Shown here: piece by piece, positions 49,165-58,106 of the stretch
How the letters are laid out: each line of letters opens with the position of its first letter
Position numbering within the stretch: position 1 is the stretch's first letter
Source: Bifidobacterium breve
GTDB taxonomy: Bacteria; Actinomycetota; Actinomycetes; Nanopelagicales; Nanopelagicaceae
Direction of reading: 5' to 3'
Assembly (NCBI GenBank): GCA_945860245.1
Contig: CAMAPO010000002.1
Location: 80,288 to 144,287, forward strand
Length of the DNA stretch: 64,000 nt
Program-made: the position numbers and the translations under genes
Notes under the pieces: model-generated
Databases searched by the model: none
What the model saw: the letters and a program-made list of their open reading frames with translations, nothing else
Told to the model about the DNA's origin: nothing

Positions 49165-49928
49165 CTAGATAGCCACCCACCATCGACCGGCAAGATCACC
49201 CCGTGCATATAGTCAGATGCTTCAGATGCTAAAAATAAAGTTGGTCCAACCATGTCTTCTGGTAATCCCCAACGCCCAGATGTCAGACGGCTAAGAACCT
49301 GGTCATGGCGAATTGGGTCAGTCCAGATATGGCGGTTGAGTTTGGTCTGGATATAACCAGGGGCGATCGCATTGACATTGACTCCAGATTTCGCCCATTC
49401 GTTGGAAAGCGCTTTCGTCATCTGACCCACGCCGCCCTTAGCTGCCGCATAAGTTGAGGCATTTAAACCACCCTGAAAAGTAAGCATCGATGCAAAGGTG
49501 ATTATCTTGCCGCTGCCTCTTTCAATCATTTCGCCCGCAGCCGCTTTAGCTAGCTGGAAGTAAGAACTTAGGTTTATCTGGATCTGTTGCTGCCAAATTT
49601 CATCGCTGGTCTCAATCGCCGGTCCAGGCTTTACGCCACCGTGCGCAATTACCAATACATCAATCCCGCCCAAAGTTTTTCTCGCTTGTTCAATAAAAAC
49701 TCCACAATTTTTCGGATCAACAAAATCTGCGACGACAAGGTGAAGTTTTGTGGTGGGAGAGTTATTTTCGGTTAAATATTCTTTGAGGGAATCAAATTGT
49801 GAGGCATCCCTTGCTGAAACAAGGACTTCTGATCCAGCATCAATAAAACCTTTTACGATTGCACTTCCGATTCCACCTGTGCCACCAGTAATTACTACAC
49901 GGTTTCCCTTAATCTTGAAGCTAGTCAT
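49161..49928 (-). CDS. Short-chain dehydrogenase/reductase
   Basis: 255 residues, classical SDR. NAD(P) motif VVITGGTGGIGSAIV, NNAG-equivalent IAHGG, catalytic Ser (ITFASML) and Tyr-Lys in STYAAAKGG, and a C-terminal ILPVDGGWL. Oxidises or reduces a sugar or polyol by context. Cotranslated with the TIM-barrel gene. Confidence 0.85.
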   Translation of the reverse strand: MTSFKIKGNRVVITGGTGGIGSAIVKGFIDAGSEVLVSARDASQFDSLKEYLTENNSPTTKLHLVVADFVDPKNCGVFIEQARKTLGGIDVLVIAHGGVKPGPAIETSDEIWQQQIQINLSSYFQLAKAAAGEMIERGSGKIITFASMLTFQGGLNASTYAAAKGGVGQMTKALSNEWAKSGVNVNAIAPGYIQTKLNRHIWTDPIRHDQVLSRLTSGRWGLPEDMVGPTLFLASEASDYMHGVILPVDGGWLSR

Positions 49929-50064
49929 CAGCGCTCTCGCAATCTTATTTGTAAGTTAAATAATTGTTGATGTTAAAGCGTTATCATCCTATTTTATTTT
50001 CATTAGGTCAATAGTTTTCTTAGCTCTCGAATTTAGCAAGTAAATATTAATTTCATCTGTAGCG

Positions 50065-50090
50065 ATAGCCCAGTCGGTAATTCGAACACC
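50065..50090 (+). other. tRNA-like vestige
   Basis: ATAGCCCAGTCGGTA matches a tRNA D-arm (TAGCTCAGTCGGTA) in all but one base and is followed directly by ATTCGAACACC, a T-loop-like string. No acceptor, anticodon arm or full cloverleaf. It lies in the 349-bp gap 49929-50277 before the SOUL remnant; TTGACT (50140-50145) with TAGCTA downstream is a possible promoter there. The remainder of the gap shows nothing else. Confidence 0.3.
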
Positions 50091-50242
50091 TTAGTATTTC
50101 CTGGAAATAAGCTTCGACTGAGATACGGATATATCCGGTCTTGACTCGTATCCAATATTTGGGATAGCTAATAACATTTCAGCGAGATTGGAAGAAATCT
50201 GAGCCTGCTTGGTGGGTAATAGCGGAAAAGATTACTCAATTT

Positions 50243-50284
50243 CCCATATGGCTTGATGTACCCGTTACTCTTTTGAAATGCGAA
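50243..50284 (+). pseudogene. Remnant of a SOUL-protein 3' end
   Basis: The frame reads PIWLDVPVTLLKCES; the intact SOUL protein at 57552-58106 ends [14 protein letters not shown]. Over 42 bases 35 match (58062-58103). As in the intact copy, the peptidase start codon lies inside this string (AAATGCGAA against GAATGCGAA). Only the last 14 codons remain; the usual stop codon is changed to TCA. Confidence 0.65.
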
Positions 50285-52605
50285 TCAAAGGGAGTCTTGC
50301 CAAGGGGCTATTAGTCGGCCTCGCAGTTTCCTTGATCCCTGTGACTGCAATTTCTGCTCAGAAGATAAATCCCGGAAGTACCTGCAAGGTTTTGAAACAA
50401 AAAGTTGTTTATTCGAAGAAGACTTACACCTGCACCAAATCAGGCAAGAAGTTGGTGTGGAGCAAAGGTGTCGCTACAAAGGTGGTAGAGAACGCAACTC
50501 CCTTAACTCGCCGGGAAAAAGCTCTTGCGGAGGTAAAGCGGGTTTACGATTTGAACTCAAGTTATCAACCCACAGTCAAATATATTTTTGCAAGTGATGC
50601 ACCGCAAAACTTTGCTGAATTGATCAAGGAAGTTATTCCTTTTGCCTCAAGGTTTTGGTCCAATGAATTCAAGCCAACAGGAGAGTTCCCAATCATTCTG
50701 GGATCACCAGCCTCGGTTGAATGGGTCAATGATGAGATGAAACGTTACGGTCACGAAATACCAGGATGGAATAGAGAATTCATTAGCAAGCAGGGTGAAA
50801 ATGCTAGTCGTGGTGACGTAGTCAATAACTCTCGCGGAACGATTACCTACTATGTGATTGGTAAAGAAACGGATAGGTCCATTAAGACTGGCAGTGAACT
50901 TTCAATGCGTGGTTTTGTGGCTCATGAGTTTGTCCACGCGGTTGCAGTTTCGATCGTTGGCGATCGTGACAAAGGAATTCCCGGCTGGGCCGTGGAAGGT
51001 TCTGCGAATTTTTATGGATTCGCAATTGCAGCACTCATGGAAGAGCAACCAATTGTCGCGATGAATAGAGTAAATGTTTCAAACCTACGCCGCTCTTACT
51101 CTCAACAAGGAGCACTAATTCCTCATTCATTGAATAAAGATGACCTTTACAAAGCGGTTGTTACCTCCGAAAAAGGCGGCGGGGGAGATGGCACCACTTG
51201 CGCCGAACCAAAAATACTTTGCTATACCGCTGGCGCACTATTCACCGAAGTTCTAGTTGCCGATTATGGTCACGGCAAGTTTGTTGATTGGTGGAAATTG
51301 AGTAGAAAGAAAAACTGGGAGGTGGCCTTCGCGGAAGTTTTTGGAATTCAGATAGATAAATGGTACGAAGAGGTAGCGATTCCATATGTCATCCAAGAGT
51401 CAAAGAGTGCAATTCCCGAGGTGTCAGCGCCCAAGTCAGCTTCCACCTTTACCCAGCACGCTGCCCGCCCAACTCGTCCATTTGTAGATCCAAGTAATCA
51501 GAGCCAACAACCAACTCCAACTCCAACAAAACAACCGATTGCCTTGAACTATTACGAGAAATTTAAGGAGACGGGATCAAAGGGCTTGAAGATGTTTGAT
51601 GAATGGCGATCAAATCCAGCTTCAGGCAAGCCAGAAAGTAAGATTGAATATTGGTTTGGAAGTTCAGTGCCAACAGATATTGTTATTGAATCGAAGCGAA
51701 GGCTAGACAATGCAGTTTTGCAATGGGAGCGATTCCATAAGGTAACTCGTACGAAGATTTACCTGGATCTTTCAATGAAGGATCAAATAACGGAGAAGTG
51801 TCAGGTAATGGCTCCGCGTTCATCAGAATTCACTCTCGATTGGTGCCGAAGCCAAGCTGAACAAGGCATTAAAGATTTCATCTATCAAGCGGCAGCATAT
51901 GAGAGTGAAGGAAGCTGGCGCCCAATTCTGGCACCGAAGCTTTCTGCGGCTGCTTCTGTAACGCATTCCTATGTACTTCTAGAACCTATGATTTTCTTGA
52001 CGGATAGTTTTTTCCCAAGAATTGAACATGAGTGGTTTCACCAAATTCAGTTTGACCTATCTGGAAACCACTACATCCGAGAGAACCCGGTCTGGTTCAT
52101 GGAGGGGTCTGCTGAATATTTCGGACTTCTTGTGGCGGCAATGAATGACCCAGAATATTTCATCCGCCATCGTGCGCAGGGTTGGTTTCCTGGACCTGGA
52201 GATAACAGGATCGGAAAGACTATGACAAAGGATGACTTCACAAGTTGGATTTCGAAAAACACTGTTCCTCGTCTCTCTTACACCGACGGGTCGGATAGCC
52301 TTCCAAATGATGGAACGCCCTACAAATTTGGTGCCGTCTTAACTGAATGGTTGGTGGGAAAAATCGGCTTCAAGGGTGTGGTGGAGATGATGAGAGATAT
52401 TGAAAGCCTTGGCTGGAAAAAGTCTTTTGAAAAACAACTTGGCAAACCTCAGGAGTCATTCCTTGATGAAATGGCTGAATATCTTCATAGCGAATATCAA
52501 ATCGCTCAAACTAATAGTTCTTGGCTCAACTTGCCGAGGTGTAAAAATCTTGACGCAACTCGCTGGCTGCCTGAGGCCAAAAAAGGTGTTTGCTTTTCTG
52601 GATAA
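50278..52605 (+). CDS. Secreted protein with two HExxH metallopeptidase-like domains
   Basis: 775 residues with a signal peptide (AKGLLVGLAVSLIPVTAISA). After a small N-terminal Cys-containing domain (STCKVLKQKVVYSKKTYTC) come two related halves. First half: HEFVH at 216-220 and WAVEGSANFYG with Glu240. A Pro/Thr linker (about 405-420). Second half: HEWFH at 584-588 and WFMEGSAEYFG with Glu609. HExxH followed about 20 residues later by Glu is the gluzincin pattern of zinc metallopeptidases. No family I can name. Shares its N-terminus with the protein at 58097. Confidence 0.7.
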   Translation: MRIKGSLAKGLLVGLAVSLIPVTAISAQKINPGSTCKVLKQKVVYSKKTYTCTKSGKKLVWSKGVATKVVENATPLTRREKALAEVKRVYDLNSSYQPTVKYIFASDAPQNFAELIKEVIPFASRFWSNEFKPTGEFPIILGSPASVEWVNDEMKRYGHEIPGWNREFISKQGENASRGDVVNNSRGTITYYVIGKETDRSIKTGSELSMRGFVAHEFVHAVAVSIVGDRDKGIPGWAVEGSANFYGFAIAALMEEQPIVAMNRVNVSNLRRSYSQQGALIPHSLNKDDLYKAVVTSEKGGGGDGTTCAEPKILCYTAGALFTEVLVADYGHGKFVDWWKLSRKKNWEVAFAEVFGIQIDKWYEEVAIPYVIQESKSAIPEVSAPKSASTFTQHAARPTRPFVDPSNQSQQPTPTPTKQPIALNYYEKFKETGSKGLKMFDEWRSNPASGKPESKIEYWFGSSVPTDIVIESKRRLDNAVLQWERFHKVTRTKIYLDLSMKDQITEKCQVMAPRSSEFTLDWCRSQAEQGIKDFIYQAAAYESEGSWRPILAPKLSAAASVTHSYVLLEPMIFLTDSFFPRIEHEWFHQIQFDLSGNHYIRENPVWFMEGSAEYFGLLVAAMNDPEYFIRHRAQGWFPGPGDNRIGKTMTKDDFTSWISKNTVPRLSYTDGSDSLPNDGTPYKFGAVLTEWLVGKIGFKGVVEMMRDIESLGWKKSFEKQLGKPQESFLDEMAEYLHSEYQIAQTNSSWLNLPRCKNLDATRWLPEAKKGVCFSG

Positions 52606-52623
52606 TTAAGAGTTAACGGAAGT

Positions 52624-53406
52624 TTAGCGAGCGGTATGTCCGCCATCTACGACAAGTACGGTTCCTGTCACCATACTTGATGCCTGTGATGCCAAGTAAA
52701 TTATCGATCCCACGATTTCTTCCGGTTCTCCCATTCTGCCCATAGGGATGTTCGCTTTAAAGAATGCTTCGCCTTCTGGGTTCTCTTTGATGGAAGCCAC
52801 AATAAGTGGAGTTCGAAAATGTGTTGGAGCAATTGCATTTACGCGGACACCTTGAGTGGCCCATTCAATGGCTAATGTACGCATCAGAGCATGGATTGCT
52901 CCTTTGCTCGCAGAGTAATTTGCATTTCCGTTCGGCAACCCGACCAATGCTGCAATTGATGAAATAAAAATGATTGAACCTTGGGTATTTGTCGTGATCA
53001 TGGCTCGACCAGTTGCTTGTGCCAAATTCCATGCGCCATTGAGATTGACATCAATCACGTCTTTCCAGTTTTGACTTGTCATCTCAATCGCTGGGCTTCG
53101 GCGTCCAATGCCAGCAGATGCAATAACGATTTGTGGAGTTCCGAATTTCGCGATGACTTCTTGCACACATTTTTCAACAGCGTCGGCATCACGGGTATCT
53201 GCAACTAAGGTAATGGCGCGTCCACCTGCGGAAGTTATGAGTTCGGTTGTCTCTTCGGCAGCTTTTTCGGTGATATCGAGAACTCCAATACTTGCTCCGC
53301 GCTCAGCTAGAGCAAGTGCGATCGTGCGACCAAAACCACTTCCCGCCCCGGAAATAATGGCAACCTTGCCAGCAACCGAGAAAAGTGGATCAGGAGAAAA
53401 AGTCAT
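52624..53406 (-). CDS. Short-chain dehydrogenase/reductase
   Basis: 260 residues, classical SDR. GAGSGFGRTIA nucleotide motif, ASAGIG, catalytic serine in IIFISSIAAL and NYSASKGAIHAL with Tyr and Lys, VLVVDGGHTA at the end. ATG at 53406 overlaps the stop of a 14-codon reading frame (ATGA) that has a strong ribosome site. Substrate unknown. Confidence 0.85.
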   Translation of the reverse strand: MTFSPDPLFSVAGKVAIISGAGSGFGRTIALALAERGASIGVLDITEKAAEETTELITSAGGRAITLVADTRDADAVEKCVQEVIAKFGTPQIVIASAGIGRRSPAIEMTSQNWKDVIDVNLNGAWNLAQATGRAMITTNTQGSIIFISSIAALVGLPNGNANYSASKGAIHALMRTLAIEWATQGVRVNAIAPTHFRTPLIVASIKENPEGEAFFKANIPMGRMGEPEEIVGSIIYLASQASSMVTGTVLVVDGGHTAR

Positions 53407-53447
53407 CCGATTTTTCCGCGCTCAAACATAAAACACGCTCTTGCCAT
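53403..53447 (-). CDS. 14-codon leader peptide or remnant before an SDR gene
   Basis: ATG at 53447 follows AAGGAG by seven bases; the frame reads MARACFMFERGKIG and its TGA overlaps the SDR start. The SDR ATG itself has only a weak site, so translation may be coupled. The peptide resembles the first residues of zinc-type alcohol dehydrogenases (MKAxVFxGPGKI), so it may be what is left of such a gene. Confidence 0.45.
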   Translation of the reverse strand: MARACFMFERGKIG

Positions 53448-53631
53448 TGTTGTACTCCTTTGAGAGGTAGTGGAGACAACTTAGGTGGGAGTTATTAAAT
53501 TGTCCAGTCATTGGTAGGCACGCTAGGTGGCCTCACGTTTAGTCGCGCTGGGCCGCTTCTTTTTGATAGTCATAATCCTGCAAAATTGCTAGCCTTCACA
53601 TCATGAGAAGAGAGAGCGTAATCGGGTTAGC

Positions 53632-54366
53632 GTGAACGAAACCAAAACTGCCTTAGTTACGGGAGCTTCACGTGGAATTGGTTTTGGGGTTGCCTTGCGA
53701 TTGGCGCAAGAAGGATTCAAAACCGCCATTGTTGGGCGAGATCATATAAGAATTGAGCAAGCTGCTAAAAAAATTACTGAAATTTCTGGCACACAAACCC
53801 TTGCGATTGTTGGCGATGTTTCGTCTTGGAGTGATTGTGTAAGCGCTGTTGAGCAGGTAGTGCAGACGTTTGGCTCTATCGATGTTCTTGTTCCAAATGC
53901 TGGAATAGGAATTATTGGCTCCGTTGAAGAATCAGATCCTGCCGACTGGGCTCATATGATGGAAGTTAATTATCTGGGAACTGCGCATATTGTGAAGGCT
54001 GCTTTACCAACTATGAAAAAGCAAGGCGCAGGCGATGTCATCGCAATAGTTTCTGCGGGTGGCACGAAGGGATATCCAGAATGGTCCGGATATTGCGCAA
54101 CCAAATGGGCCGTGATGGGTTTTATGGATAGTTTTGCGCAAGAAGTAATTACGCATGGGATTCGAGCCACGACTCTGTGCCCCGGTGGAGTAGACACATC
54201 TTTCTGGGATGATCTCAATAAGGATATTAATAGAAAAGGCTCAGATGGAAGAAGTAAATTGATGGCCGCCGCAGATGTTGCTGAGTTAGTCGCACTTCAG
54301 ATTAATTTACCCAGGAATGTGCTGTTGAAATCCGCATTGTTTTTTCCTACTAGCGAATGGCACTAG
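53632..54366 (+). CDS. Short-chain dehydrogenase/reductase
   Basis: 244 residues from a GTG start. ALVTGASRGIGFGVA, VPNAGIGIIG, IAIVSAGGTKG, SGYCATKWAVMGF (Tyr and Lys) and LCPGGVDTSFW. Related to 3-ketoacyl-ACP reductase-like SDRs. First gene of a plus-strand SDR - SMP-30 - SDR group; the SMP-30 gene follows by 31 bases. The 184 bp before it (53448-53631) hold no gene I can support. Confidence 0.85.
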   Translation: MNETKTALVTGASRGIGFGVALRLAQEGFKTAIVGRDHIRIEQAAKKITEISGTQTLAIVGDVSSWSDCVSAVEQVVQTFGSIDVLVPNAGIGIIGSVEESDPADWAHMMEVNYLGTAHIVKAALPTMKKQGAGDVIAIVSAGGTKGYPEWSGYCATKWAVMGFMDSFAQEVITHGIRATTLCPGGVDTSFWDDLNKDINRKGSDGRSKLMAAADVAELVALQINLPRNVLLKSALFFPTSEWH

Positions 54367-54397
54367 CTATTTTTTCACTGAGAGAAATGAGATAAAG

Positions 54398-55282
54398 ATG
54401 ACAACTTACGAGGCAATTCCTATTCCGGATTCACAATGTGATTTGGGTGAGGGAACACTTTGGGACGAGAGAATTAAATGCTTTGTGTGGGTAGATGTAT
54501 TTGATGGTTATGTAAAAACTTATGATCCAACGAGTGGTGACATTAAAGAGCATGTCTACAAATCAATGGTGACATATGTTGGTAAGCGAGCCTCCGGTGG
54601 TTATGTTTTAGCCTTGGGCGACTCAATTGCTCTAACAGATGGAAATTTTAAGATTGAGCGAGAAATTCCATTGGGACTTGACCTCAAGGTAGTCAGAACG
54701 AATGATGGAAATATTGATCCATCAGGTTGTCTATGGGTAGGTGGTGCAGAAAGTATTCCGGGAAGTGCAACTGGTGATCTATTTAAGATTGACGGAAATT
54801 TCAATAAAAGTATTCACCGAAAAAATATTCACATAGCAAACGGTATTGATTGGTCAATTGACAGAAAAATGATGTTTTATATTGATTCTGCGACACGTAA
54901 AATTTCTCGCTACAAATTCGATCCACAAAAAAGTGAGATTGTTAGTGAATTGACCCCAATTGATGTTAGCGACGTCACCGGACTTCCGGATGGAATGTGC
55001 ACTGACAGTCTAAGTAATATCTGGGTTGCCTTCTACGGATGTGGTCAAGTCCGCAACTACTCACCTGATGGCAAACTTCTCAACATCGTGCAAGCGCCAA
55101 CAGCGCTGACCACTTGTGCCTCATTTGGTGGCAAAGATTTAAAAACTTTGTTTATAACTTCAGTGAAAGATTACCGAAGTCCAGAGTTTGCCTTTGATCC
55201 AAAAAATGACCCTTTTGGTGGAATGTGTTTTGAGGTGGAGCTGCCCATTGCAGGCAAGTTAGATTTCTCATTTAACGCCTAA
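54398..55282 (+). CDS. SMP-30/gluconolactonase family protein
   Basis: 294 residues, six-bladed beta-propeller of the SMP-30/regucalcin family. Metal residues: Glu in CDLGEGTLWDERI, Asn in VVRTNDGNIDPSGCLWVGG, NGIDWSIDRKMMFYIDSATRKI (Asn and Asp) and LPDGMCTDSLSNIWVAF. Hydrolyses sugar lactones. Between two SDRs, which could make a lactone by oxidising a sugar; a dehydratase to finish an oxidative sugar pathway is not in the window. Confidence 0.88.
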   Translation: MTTYEAIPIPDSQCDLGEGTLWDERIKCFVWVDVFDGYVKTYDPTSGDIKEHVYKSMVTYVGKRASGGYVLALGDSIALTDGNFKIEREIPLGLDLKVVRTNDGNIDPSGCLWVGGAESIPGSATGDLFKIDGNFNKSIHRKNIHIANGIDWSIDRKMMFYIDSATRKISRYKFDPQKSEIVSELTPIDVSDVTGLPDGMCTDSLSNIWVAFYGCGQVRNYSPDGKLLNIVQAPTALTTCASFGGKDLKTLFITSVKDYRSPEFAFDPKNDPFGGMCFEVELPIAGKLDFSFNA

Positions 55283-55333
55283 TCGGAATCAGGCTTAGAT
55301 CGTTCTCTTGACATAGGGCCTAGTCTTAAAACT

Positions 55334-56095
55334 ATGAATCTGACTGGAATGCATATTTTTGTTACAGGTGGCGCTCAAGGTATTGGAGCGGCAATCGTCA
55401 AGGACGCTGCTGAACGTGGAGGACGAGTAAGTTTCGGAGATATTCAAGATGAGCTTGGCAAGGACTATGCAAGATCGCTAAAAAAATCTGGCTTAGATGT
55501 CTCATATGTCCACTGTGATGTAGGCAATCTTGAAAGCGTTCAAGAAGCACATAAAGAAATAGTTGCTAATTACGGAATGGTAAATGGATTAGTCAATAAT
55601 GCCGGCGTGAACTCGAATGCTGATCCTGTAGAGATGACTACTGAAGAGTGGGATTATTTCTTTTCAATTGATCTGAAATCCGTTTGGCACACAGCTCGGT
55701 GCGTTCTTCCAGCAATGAGAGAGGCAAAAAAGGGTTCAATCGTCAATATCGCCTCAATTCATGCTCGGATGACCTTTCCAAAATTTTTCCCATATGCAGC
55801 TGCAAAATCTGGTGTTATTGGACTGACTCGGAATTTAGCCCTTGATGAGGGTGAACATAACATCCGAACAAATGCAGTTTCCCCGGGCTATACAGAGACT
55901 CCGATACTTACCGCTTGGTTTAACTCCGTAACGCCCGATCAGCAAAAACTTTCTTTAGATACCCAACCTCTCAAGCGCTTCGCTCAGCCCTCTGAGATCG
56001 CTCAGGTCGTCACATTTTTGTTATCGGATGCTGCAAGTTTTGTAAACGGAGCGGATTGGATCGTTGATGGAGGATTACACGCTCGCTTTGCCTAA
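55334..56095 (+). CDS. Short-chain dehydrogenase/reductase
   Basis: 253 residues, classical SDR. HIFVTGGAQGIGAAIV, VNNAGVNSNAD, IVNIASIHARMT, FPYAAAKSGVIGL with Tyr and Lys, NAVSPGYTETPIL, IVDGGLHARF. Of the glucose-dehydrogenase-like group. Probably in one transcript with the SMP-30 and SDR genes upstream. Confidence 0.87.
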   Translation: MNLTGMHIFVTGGAQGIGAAIVKDAAERGGRVSFGDIQDELGKDYARSLKKSGLDVSYVHCDVGNLESVQEAHKEIVANYGMVNGLVNNAGVNSNADPVEMTTEEWDYFFSIDLKSVWHTARCVLPAMREAKKGSIVNIASIHARMTFPKFFPYAAAKSGVIGLTRNLALDEGEHNIRTNAVSPGYTETPILTAWFNSVTPDQQKLSLDTQPLKRFAQPSEIAQVVTFLLSDAASFVNGADWIVDGGLHARFA

Positions 56096-56137
56096 GAAAA
56101 ATCGATATCGAATTAACTCAGAGCTTTTTTGAATTAC

Positions 56138-57364
56138 TTAAGATTTAGAAACCCATAGTTCGAGTGGCTTTCGCACGGCGAAAAGTTCGGCATACCTTGG
56201 CAGAGGCTCAATAACCTTTATCCGAGGTATCCGCTCAATTAACTGACGAATCGCAATGCGGGCTTCAAGGCGTGCCAAAGGTGCGCCTATGCAAAAATGC
56301 ATTCCGTGGCCAAAGCTGACATTGCCCGCATCCTTGCGAGCGATGTCATAGCTATCCGGGTTACTAAACCGCAATGGGTCACGATTTGCCGCACCAATCA
56401 TGAAATGTATGTAATCGCCTTTCTTGATCTTTTGGCCTTGAATTTCTAGATCTTCACCAGCGATACGAGATTGTTTTTGAATTGATGAGTCAAAACGAAG
56501 AGTCTCTTCAACAGCTGGATCGATGAGTTCTGGGTTATTGCGCAACAACTCCAACTGATCTGGATTATCTGATAGCGCTCTGACCATGTTACTGATCAGA
56601 CCCTCAGTGGTTTCAAAGCCAGCAAAAAAGAGATTAACTGTAAGCGCAGCTAATTCTTGATCAGTCAGACTGTCATCCTCTGGGGGAGCAGTAAGTACTC
56701 TGCTCAATAAGTTTTCTCTAGGATTTTTGCGGATTTCTTGAAATAATTGCTTCAAATACTCTTGCGCTTCTACCGCAACAGTCTCGGCAAACATCGCCTT
56801 CTCTGAAGATACTTGTGCAGATGCAATAAACCCAGCCAAGCCATCTGCCCAACGCTTCAGATCTTCCTGCTTTTCTATAGGCATTCCCAATAACTCACAT
56901 ATAACTAATGATGGCAATTGATATGAGAAATCATCTACTAAGTTAAAGCTATCTTTCTTGGCAACTTGATCTAGTAACTTGGAGACAATAATTTCAATTT
57001 TGGGTTCAAGCGCATTGATACTGCGGGGGGTAAATGACTTGCTAATCAAACGACGAAAACGGGTGTGGTCAGGTGGATCCTGAAAATTCATATAACGATT
57101 AAGCGTCCACTGAGAAACTGGATATTTCTCTCGTTCCTCCGGAGAGAAATGTGAGGCAGCAGCTGCAATTCTGCCCTTTGCAATTAGTTGATCACCATGC
57201 AAGCCTTCTTCTACTTCTAAAAATGGGGCAACAATCCAAGCGTTAACTTTCTTACTCCAAAATACAGGCGAGGATTCATGCATGTGTTTGTAAGCAGAGT
57301 ATGGGTTTTTGAAATAAGCCGGTGTTAAGAAATTATTCTCTTCCCAATCTTGATTGAGCAACAT
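56138..57364 (-). CDS. Cytochrome P450
   Basis: A soluble bacterial P450 (class I) of 408 residues from ATG 57364, which has AAAGG seven bases upstream; the frame opens earlier but runs through the tRNA-Lys-like repeat. I-helix FFAGFETTEGL, ExxR in EETLRFD, PPDHTRFRRLISKSF, and the heme loop FGHGMHFCIGAPLARLEA with Cys358. Monooxygenase with unknown substrate; the partner ferredoxin is not adjacent (fdxA lies 54 kb away). Confidence 0.92.
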   Translation of the reverse strand: MLLNQDWEENNFLTPAYFKNPYSAYKHMHESSPVFWSKKVNAWIVAPFLEVEEGLHGDQLIAKGRIAAAASHFSPEEREKYPVSQWTLNRYMNFQDPPDHTRFRRLISKSFTPRSINALEPKIEIIVSKLLDQVAKKDSFNLVDDFSYQLPSLVICELLGMPIEKQEDLKRWADGLAGFIASAQVSSEKAMFAETVAVEAQEYLKQLFQEIRKNPRENLLSRVLTAPPEDDSLTDQELAALTVNLFFAGFETTEGLISNMVRALSDNPDQLELLRNNPELIDPAVEETLRFDSSIQKQSRIAGEDLEIQGQKIKKGDYIHFMIGAANRDPLRFSNPDSYDIARKDAGNVSFGHGMHFCIGAPLARLEARIAIRQLIERIPRIKVIEPLPRYAELFAVRKPLELWVSKS

Positions 57365-57393
57365 TGATACCTTTCGATTTATTACAGCGAATT

Positions 57394-57415
57394 GTAGGTT
57401 GTGAGGGACTCCAAC
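57394..57415 (-). repeat. Copy of the tRNA-Lys 3' end (att-like)
   Basis: 20 of 22 bases match 59550-59571, which includes the tRNA-Lys acceptor stem and T arm; GGTTGTGAGGGACTC is identical (57397-57411 and 59553-59567). Same orientation, so a direct repeat of 2.16 kb spacing. No tRNA structure. It lies 30 bases upstream of the P450 start. No integrase is near. Confidence 0.7.
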
Positions 57416-57551
57416 TATATATTCTTCATTGTCCACATATGGATTAAATTAATCGTGATCCACCACTCATATTAGGGATAGGGTCTGATATTTTCTGGAA
57501 ATTTAACTTATTTGCAGGTACCTCGGCGTCGCGTAAGAGTAGGCTTGATTT

Positions 57552-58106
57552 ATGACTGAGCGGCAAGAATTTAAAGTGCTACAAACTTATAAAGATTTTG
57601 AACTTCGTGAATATCTGCCTTGCGTCATCGCAGAGGTCAGAGTTTCTGGCCAGTTATCAGCTTCATCAAGCAGCGCCTTCTCTACATTATTTAATTACAT
57701 TTCAAAAGGAAATAATTCCTCACAAAAGATCGCTATGACCGCTCCGGTAATCACCGCCCAAAAAGCAGATAGATCCGATTTCCCAGGATGGCACGTTTCC
57801 TTCGTAATGCCATCAGGCAGCACCTTTGGCCACTTGCCAGATCCCAATGACTCACGAGTCAAATTACGCGAATTAGACACCGAAACATGCATCGCCAAAT
57901 CATTCCGCGGACGAGCAACCGATGAGCTCTCAAAAAATATGGCTGAAGCGCTTCGCATAAGCGCTTCTAAAGCCAACATCGCACTCTCTGATGAAACGCG
58001 AATCTGTCGTTTCGATCCGCCATTTAAACCTGGCTTCTTGCAGTACAACGAGATCGTGATTCCCGTATGGCTTGACCTCCCCATTACACTTTTGGAATGC
58101 GAATAA
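57552..58106 (+). CDS. SOUL family heme-binding protein
   Basis: 184 residues. The SOUL/HBP fold is recognised by [41 protein letters not shown] and a C-terminal [19 protein letters not shown] proteins bind heme or related tetrapyrroles in eukaryotes; the bacterial role is unsettled. No signal peptide, so cytoplasmic. Its last ten bases overlap the start of the peptidase gene, and it lies inside the putative islet between the two tRNA-Lys repeats. Confidence 0.8.
   Translation: MTERQEFKVLQTYKDFELREYLPCVIAEVRVSGQLSASSSSAFSTLFNYISKGNNSSQKIAMTAPVITAQKADRSDFPGWHVSFVMPSGSTFGHLPDPNDSRVKLRELDTETCIAKSFRGRATDELSKNMAEALRISASKANIALSDETRICRFDPPFKPGFLQYNEIVIPVWLDLPITLLECE

Noticed and set aside
57364..57436. 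Longer P450 start at 57436
   Set aside because: Adds 24 residues read through the tRNA-like repeat, unlike P450 beginnings; ATG 57364 has a good ribosome site.
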